NCBI GenBank assembly: GCA_963575745.1
Contig: CAUYUJ010018904.1
Location: 485,776-549,775 of the forward strand
Source: Prorocentrum cordatum
Taxonomy: Eukaryota; Sar; Dinophyceae; Prorocentrales; Prorocentraceae
Direction: 5' to 3'
Length of the DNA: 64,000 nt
How positions within the stretch are numbered: the stretch's first letter is position 1; each line of letters opens with the position of its first letter. Both the position numbers and the translations under genes were made by a program. Below, in pieces: positions 57,926-64,000 of the stretch. The notes beneath the pieces were generated by a model. The model had not been told where the DNA came from and ran no database searches. It was given only the letters and a program-made list of their open reading frames with translations.

Positions 57926-58150
57926 GCCAGGGCTTCTGAGAAGACCCGCCGCCTTCTGAGAAGACCTTTTTCTCCTCATTTCACCCCCTCGCTCGCCGCG
58001 GACAAATGGTATGGTGACTACGCCGCGTGGTGAGCCAGTGGGATTAAGGGTCACCGCACGGCTCGGGTCGTTCTCCGAGGACGTCTCGGGCGACTACGGC
58101 CTCCAGGGTCCCAAAACCGTGCGGTGACAGACCGCGCGGTGAGGTCGCTG
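57926..58150 (+). repeat. Partial family-M element (copy e) followed by ACCGCACGGT cluster
   Basis: GGCTTCTGAGAAGACCCGCC, CTTCTGAGAAGACC and TCACCCCCTCGCTCGCCGCG (57926-58003) match the right half of family M. The directly following GGTATGGTGACTACGCCGCG, GTCACCGCACGGCTCGG and AAACCGTGCGGTGACAGACC belong to the palindromic cluster family. Confidence 0.55.
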
Positions 58151-58979
58151 GGGATTCCGAGGTCCCCCAGATGTCAGAAACGGCTCCAAACTCTGAAGTG
58201 TGTTTCCGCGGACGGTTTGTGTGCACCAAGCCACGTTGGCGGCTCCCGAGGCGTCAGCGATCCTCGACCGCAGGATCATAGTTTTGCCGGCCGAAACTCT
58301 GCACCGCACCGCGTTGAAGCGGGGCCTGAAGGGAGGCCAGACATGGTGCGCTGCATGGACGGCTTTCCCGCACTGGAGGCCCTTCAGGCGGCCCCAAGGG
58401 ACCCCCAAGACGACCCAGGACCAGACGGATGGCCGGTCTGGCAGTGCTTTTCGCGCGTCGGCGCGCGTCAACCCGTGGGGGGCCCGCCGCCTCAGGCGGC
58501 CCGCCGCCTCAGGCGTCGACCCCTTGTGGCGACGACAGGAGGGCGTCCGCGGGGGGGAGGGTGCAGGGGGCGCGGGCCCGGTGCCCGGGCCCAGACGGCC
58601 GAGGCGACGCCGAGGGCTTCAGGGACTCGGCCCCGCAGGCCGCCGCGCGGGGGTCCCGCGCCCGGCCGGCCCGGCGGGCCAGGGGGGGGGGGGGCACCTG
58701 GGGCAGCGGTAGCCAGGCCTCCCAGGTGGGCGGCCTTGAAGCACGGGGTCGTCTGCGTCGGCGTTCGGGCGGCAGCCTTCGGCGTGGGGTCGCGCCTCGG
58801 CGTTCTGTGTTCCGCGTGGCGTGCCGCGCTGGCGGCCCGCGTATGCCACCGCGTAAGGTCGCTCATCATGCCATCGCGCATCAGACCCGTATTTTTTTGG
58901 TCGCTCAAAAGGGGCCCGAGTAGATGGGGTCATAGGATCGCGTCGCATCGTCGATGCATATATACATAGCGATATCAGA
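58151..58979. other. Stretch without recognised features
   Basis: Very GC-rich. A 281-codon + frame (58124-58969) is Arg/Ala/Gly/Pro-rich without motif and I do not support it as a gene. Confidence 0.5.
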
Positions 58980-61234
58980 TCATCGAGGTATTCGCCGATC
59001 CGGGCCTTAAGGTCTTCGTGGCTCAGGGTCTCGGGGGCTCAGGGTCTTCGGTTTCTAGAGTAAAAGAGCCTTAAAGCTTTGGGGTCTTAGAGCCTTATGG
59101 CCCCAGTGACTTAGGGTCCGAATGCCTTACCACCTTAGGGCCGTAGGGTGTTCGGATATTATGGCCTTCAGGTCTTCAGTGTGTTCGGGTCTTAGGCTCT
59201 AGGGCCTTCGGATATTAGGGCCTTGGGGCGTTAAGATATGAGGGTCTTAGGCTCTTAGGGCATCAGGGGCTTAGGGTCTTTGGGTATTAGGGTATTGTTG
59301 CCTTCGGGTCTTAGGCTCTTAGGGCATTACGGCTGTTTGGGCTCAGGGTTTGTGGGCCATAGGGTTTTAGGGCATTAAGACCTTAGGGCGCCGCTAGACT
59401 CTTAGGGCCTTAGGGTCTTCGGCCCCCATGGTCTTCAGGTACAAGGGCATTCGGGCATTAGGGTGTTCAGGCGTTCGGATATAATGTATGAGGGTCTGAG
59501 GGCATTGAGGTATTAGCGTTTTCGGGTGTGTGGGTGTTTGGGTGTTCGAGTACGGTTGCATTATGAGATGCAGGCATTGCGTTTTAAGGTATTACGGTCT
59601 CAAAGTCTTACGGCTTTCGTGTCTTAGAGTATTGGGGCATTAGGGAATAAGGGTCTCGGTGTCTAAGGGTCCTGTGGTATGAGGGTCTTCGGATCTCAGG
59701 AACATACCTTCCTAGCGTCTTAGGGCCTTAGGGCCTTAGGCTTCAGGGTGTTGTGGTATTAGGTTATTATGGCATGAGGGTTTCCGGTATCTATGGCCTT
59801 GGAATGTCAGGGCCTGGGGGGGCTATGGTCTTAGGGTTTTAAGTTTTCGGGCTTGCAGCTGCCAGGGCTTTAAGATGTTCGTACTTTAGGGTCTTAGGGT
59901 CGTCGGGCATTCAGGTCTTAGGGCCTTCGGGTATTATGGTATCAAGGTAGTACGGCATTAGTGTATCAGTGTATGAGGGCTTTAGGGTATTAAGGTATAA
60001 GGTGTCCGGGTAGTCGGGCCTCAGGGCAGTAAGGTAATAGGTGTTCGTGTCTTGGGGCCTTTCGGTACCATGGTCTTAAGATGATGGGACATTCTAGGGT
60101 CAGGGTATTCGCGTCTTCGGGTATTTGGCTACCGGGGATTAGGGCATAGTAGTATTAGGGTATCAGCTTATCATGGTATCAGGGCATTCGGGCGCTAGTG
60201 TCTTAGGGTCATAGGGTTTGAGGCATTCAGGTATGAGGTGTTAGGGGTTTTCTGGTCTTCGGGCATTCGGGTCTGAGATTGTTGGAGGATAACGTTATTG
60301 GTCTTATGGTATTAATGTATTGGTGCATTCCGGTGTCAGGGTGTCAAGCTATTCGCCGATTCGGGTCTTGGGGTCTTCGTGTCTTAGGGTCTCGGTGTCT
60401 CAGGGTCTTCGGTTTCTAGAATATATGAGCCTTAAAGCCTTGAGCCTTGGGGTCTCAGAGCCTTCTGGCCCCAGGGTCGTGGGGTCTTGAAGCCTTAGGG
60501 CCTGAGGCCCGTACGGCGTTCTGATTCTATGGCGTTAAGGTCTTCAGTGTGTGACGGTCTTAGGTTTTAGGGCCTTAAGGTGTTTAGGGCCTTGGGGTGG
60601 TAAGATCTTAGGGCCATAGGCTCTTAGGGCTTCAGGGGCTGAGGGCCTATGGGTCTTAGGATATTGTTGCCTTAGGGTCTTAGGCTCTTAGGGTATAAGG
60701 GCATTATGGGCTTAGGATCTTAGGGTCTTTGGGGTTTAGGGTAGCCGTGTCTTCGGGCCTTGGGGTGCTAGGCTCGTGAGGCCTTCGGGCCCCAGGGTCT
60801 TAGGGTACCAGGGCGTTCGGGTATTAGGCCGTTTAGGTGTTAGGATCTACTGTATCAGGGTATGAGAGGATTGGGGTCTTACGGTGTTAGAGTCTGGGGG
60901 GGGGGTAGAGCTCTACGGTTTTAGGGTCTTGGGGTCGAAAGGTCTTTGGGTCTTAGGGTGTGTTTGGGCATTAAGGTCGTACGGCCTTTTGTTTTTTATG
61001 GGACCAGTGCACTGTGGCATTAGGGTGATATGACATGATGGTATTGAGGTATTGATGTTTGAGGGTAGTAGGGTATTCGGGTATTCCGGCATCAGGGTGT
61101 TAGGGGCTTAGGGTATCAGGGTGTTAGGGTATGGGGGCCTTCGGGTGTTTGGGTGTTAGAGCTTCAGCGCATGAGGGTCTTAGGGTGTTAGGGTCTCAGG
61201 GCTCTTGGGTTTTAGGTTATTTAATCGCTTCGCT
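58980..61234 (+). repeat. Degenerate TTAGGG-like array with ~1.36-kb higher-order period
   Basis: Units of the kind CTTAGGGTCTTAGGGTATTA and CCTTAGGGCCTTCGGGT fill the region with heavy drift. A ~160-bp block containing TTCGCCGAT, CAGGGTCTTCGGTTTCTAGA and GAGCCTTAAAGC occurs at 58991 and again at 60352, an offset of 1361 bp. No stop-free genes are present. Plant-type telomere repeats (TTTAGGG), reported for dinoflagellates, are related in sequence, but this array is far from perfect telomere sequence. Confidence 0.85.
61131..61221 (+). repeat. 91-bp direct repeat, left copy, flanking the inserted element
   Basis: ATGGGGGCCTTCGGGTGTTT through TTTTAGGTTATT is repeated at 62197-62295 with a single 8-bp unit (GTTAGGGT) extra in the right copy. 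The copies are otherwise identical by eye, in contrast with the heavy drift of the surrounding array. Confidence 0.9.
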
Positions 61235-62199
61235 CATTCCGCCGGCCCGTATTGTGCCATCGCAGGCGTTTGCTTGCGCGTTCGTGGCCTCTTGGAGCCT
61301 CGGTGGGGCCGTTTGGGGCCTCTTGGCGCCTCTTTTTAGGCCTCTTGGAGAACTCGGGAGGCCTCCAGGGGGCCTCCTGAGCTCTCGTGACGGTCTCTTG
61401 GGGGGCTTTCGGCGGGCTCTTGGCGGTATTTGTTGGTCCTCTTGGGGCCTGGGGCCTGACGTTGTTGGTCCTCTTGGGGCCTCACGGGAGCTTATTGGGG
61501 CGTCTTGGGGGTGTCTTGGAGAGTCTCTTGGGGCCTCTTTCGGGGTCCTGGGCGCCTTCTGGGGCGGAGGGCTCGATTTTTCAGTTCTCGGTTCCCTTCT
61601 TGAGCCCCTCTTGGGCCCGTCTTGGGGCCTCTTGGTCCGCCTTGGGCAGCACTTGGGCCGTCTGGGGGGCGCTCTTGGGCCGCTCCGGGGCCGTCTTGGG
61701 AGCCTCGTGGGCCGTCTTGGAGCAGTCTTGAAGGCCTCTTGGGCCCTCTTGGAGCGTCCGGAAGCGAAAAGGCCAGAACGCAAAAAAACATAGAAAAAAA
61801 CAATGAAAATCAACGATTTTGGCAACTTGGGGCCCTCTTCGGAGGCCTCTTGGAAGGCCCTTGGAGCGTCTTGGAGGCCTCTTGGGCTGTCTTGGGGCCA
61901 TCTGGGGCGTCTTCGGGCGATCTTTGGCCGTCTCGGGCCTCTCTTGGACCGTCTAGAAAGCTTCTCGGGGCCCTCTTGGACCGATCTGGAGCCCTCTTGG
62001 ACTCCGAAACAGAACTCCGGCATCTCTGACCCGACCTTGCCGGGACCTTGCCGGGGACTTGCCGGGGACTTGCCGGGACCTTGCCGGAGTACTTTTCGTC
62101 CGGGGACCCCCAGGGGCCGCCCCGCGCGCGCGAACTAGAAATACTGTTAACCAGGTACCGGAGATCTTAGCACGCCCTGGCCCGTTGGGCCGGCGAATG
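61235..62199 (+). mobile_element. Inserted element E (965 bp) with CTTGGGGCC array
   Basis: The ends CATTCCGCCGGCCCG (61235-61249) and GGGCCGGCGAATG (62187-62199) are inverted repeats with one indel. The interior has CTTGGGGCCTC repeats, TTCAGTTCTCGGTTCCC, GGAGCGTCCGGAAGCG and CCTTGCCGGGGACTTGCCGG units. Its order matches the CTTGGGG part of elements A and B (including the GAGCGTCNGGAA block), but it lacks the GAC block and their ACACGCCGAC end. No transposase is encoded. Confidence 0.65.
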
Positions 62200-63250
62200 G
62201 GGGCCTTCGGGTGTTTGGGTGTTAGGGTGTTAGAGCTTCAGCGCATGAGGGTCTTAGGGTGTTAGGGTCTCAGGGCTCTTGGGTTTTAGGTTATTCGGGT
62301 ATTAGAGTCTCTGGGTGTTAGGATGTTAGGGCTTCAAGGTGTTACGGAGGTATGGTACTAGGGTGTTAAATTAGTATGGTATTATGGTATTGGTGGTATC
62401 GTTGTATGAGGGCATTATGGTGTTCGGGCGTCACCGCATTCGGGCCTTCAGGTGTTAGGGTCTTGGGGCTCCAGGGCGTCCGGGCCTTAGGGTCTGAGGG
62501 TTTTTGGGTGTGAATGCTTCATGGTATTGAGGTCTTAAGGTTTTCGGGTATTCGGGTTGAAAGGTATTAGCGCATTGTGGGACTAAGGTGTCCGGGTCTC
62601 ATAGAATTCGGTTACTATGGTTACCAGCGTGTGAGGGTATTCGGGCATTTGGGTGGTAAGGTGGTAAGGGTTTAGGGTGTTATGGTGTTGAGGTCTGACG
62701 GCCTTCGGGTGGTAGGTTGTCCGGGTGGTGGGGTCTTAGGGCGTTAGGGTCTTAGGACCTTAGGGTCTTAGGGGGTTAGGTTCTCAAGGTCCTATGGTTT
62801 TAGGGTATTGGGGTCTTATGTGTTTGTCGCTTTAGGGTAGCAGGGTCTTATGGCCTTCGGGTCTCAGGGTGTTCGGGCCTTAGGATCTTCGGGCCTTGAG
62901 GCCGTCCAGTGCTAGGCCCGTACGGTGTTAGTGTCTTAGGGTCTTAGGGCGTCAGTGTCTCAGGGTAATATGGTACTAGGGTCTTTGGGTCTCAGAGTCT
63001 GAGGGTCTTAGGGTGTTAGGGCTCTCTGGTCTTAGGGGTATTAGAGTCTGGGGGTCGGCGTTCGGGCCGTCAGGTACTGGGGCATTGCATCATTATGGTA
63101 CCAAGGCGTTAGAGGACAAGGGTGTTAGAGTCCTACGGCCTTAGGCCCTGGGGTCATAGGGCATTAGGACCTTAGGGTCTTGAGGCCTTCGGGTGTTATG
63201 GTCTTAGGGTATCAGGGGCTTCGGGTCTTAGGGTTTGTAGGTACTTTGGT
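62200..63250 (+). repeat. Degenerate TTAGGG-like array, continuation
   Basis: Same unit vocabulary as 58980-61234 (GGTCTTAGGGTGTTAGGGT, CCTTCGGGTGTTAGGG). It starts with the right copy of the 91-bp duplication (62197-62295). Confidence 0.85.
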
Positions 63251-63284
63251 CTACAGTTGTGGCCCGAATGATCAGCATCAACGA

Positions 63285-63450
63285 ACTAACATCATTATCA
63301 CCATCATCACCACCACCACCAGTCTCATCATCAGCATCATCCTCATCATCATCATCCTCATCACCATCGTCGACGACGTCGCTACCACATCACCATCAGC
63401 ATCCTAGTCGTCCTCGTCATCATCAGCATCGTCATCATCATCGCCGTTAT
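63285..63450 (+). repeat. CAT/CAC/CGT microsatellite
   Basis: ATCATTATCACCATCATCAC and similar units between the array and the window end. Confidence 0.85.
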
Positions 63451-64000
63451 CAGCTATCATGTTGTTCACCCCTCGCGAGAACTGCATACGCTGCTTGTCC
63501 ACCGAGAGCCGCCGATCATGCTGGACTGGCACGGTTGCGGGACTTTCCGCAGGCAGCTCGGTACTTACACATTCGCTACACGGATGGAGGGCGAATCGTT
63601 CCAAGACGATGTTTTGGATTGAATGGCAGGCCGATGGGGCGCTACCTTTCAAGGAAGCGTTTTCCGCAATGCAAAAAGAACGTTTGTATGGGGATTCTGC
63701 GGAGGGGGTCTTGGGACGGGAGAGTGTATCTCAGAATCGTTGATGCTCCCTAGGTTTACTCTGATTCTCCTCACCCTCCTTCCCCACCTCCTCTCTCTTC
63801 TCTGTCGTCTTCTATTTCCCTCCATCCTCATGTTAGCTCCCATTCCCTAGCTCCCAGCCCGTGTTCCCTGTTCATGGCTCCTGGCTCCTGCCGATGCTCA
63901 GGCTACCGCGTCTGTCCCTGTTGCCTGTTAGTCTTGCTGATACTGCTACTGGCACTGATGCAGTTCCTTCTCCTCCTCCGCCTCATCATCGTGCAAGGCA
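63451..64000. other. Stretch without recognised features
   Basis: Mixed sequence ending in a CTCC-rich part. Small open frames, no motif. The window ends inside it. Confidence 0.5.

Noticed and set aside
58124-58969. 281-codon Arg/Gly-rich + frame as a candidate host gene
   Set aside because: No motif, skewed composition, and the opposite strand is equally open.

Overview
The window looks like a stretch of nuclear DNA from a core dinoflagellate (an alveolate alga, Prorocentrum- or Symbiodiniaceae-like; the genus cannot be fixed from sequence alone). The reasons are a high-GC sequence full of microsatellites and foldbacks, protein fragments of a copia-type pol that I recall as abundant in dinoflagellates, a DDE-transposase-like protein family that I also recall from dinoflagellates, and a near-match to the 22-nt dinoflagellate spliced leader at 17256-17276. 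All family assignments come from reading motifs; no database search was run. No conventional host gene, rRNA or tRNA was recognised.

Layout. 1-17 kb is repeat-built intergenic DNA: microsatellites, dispersed repeats of 100-270 bp, small foldback (MITE-like) elements, and three composite elements made of a GAC-rich block followed by degenerate 'CTTGGGGCC' repeats. About 18.1-29.6 kb is one badly frame-broken but orderly retrotransposon on the + strand: gag capsid and nucleocapsid remnants, aspartic protease, a dUTPase domain in an open 159-codon frame, a methyltransferase-like domain, integrase (zinc-binding part, D-D-E core and C-terminal tail), reverse transcriptase and the end of RNase H. 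A separate element with roughly 27-bp terminal inverted repeats, sitting inside TA microsatellites, splits the RNase H region. 30.0-31.4 kb holds an AGCTAA array and a 12-copy 89-bp satellite; 31.4-37.0 kb is again repeats.

37050-52219 appears to be a single ~15.2-kb DNA transposon. It has ~70-bp terminal inverted repeats starting in TA, subterminal hairpins, and a run of + strand coding segments ending in a DDE domain whose three aspartates can still be seen (last two ~36 residues apart). More than 50 copies of a 12-mer, CCGCAGTNGCGG, are scattered through coding and non-coding parts of this element, nearly all in one orientation. They are open in all three frames apart from TAG in one frame, and their variable base falls on the wobble position of Val in the commonest frame (Ala-Val-Ala). 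This element is the most promising undescribed system here.

52.2-58.9 kb is again foldbacks and repeats, including the 89-bp satellite family in the opposite orientation and a 730-bp GATGCT-type microsatellite. 58.98-63.25 kb is a degenerate TTAGGG-like array with a ~1.36-kb higher-order period, interrupted by a 965-bp inserted element flanked by a ~91-bp duplication.

How the parts relate: nearly everything recognisable is mobile or repetitive. Both large coding units are + strand elements whose frames are broken, often at homopolymers, so either both are decaying copies or the assembly carries indel errors. The sequence alone cannot separate these.
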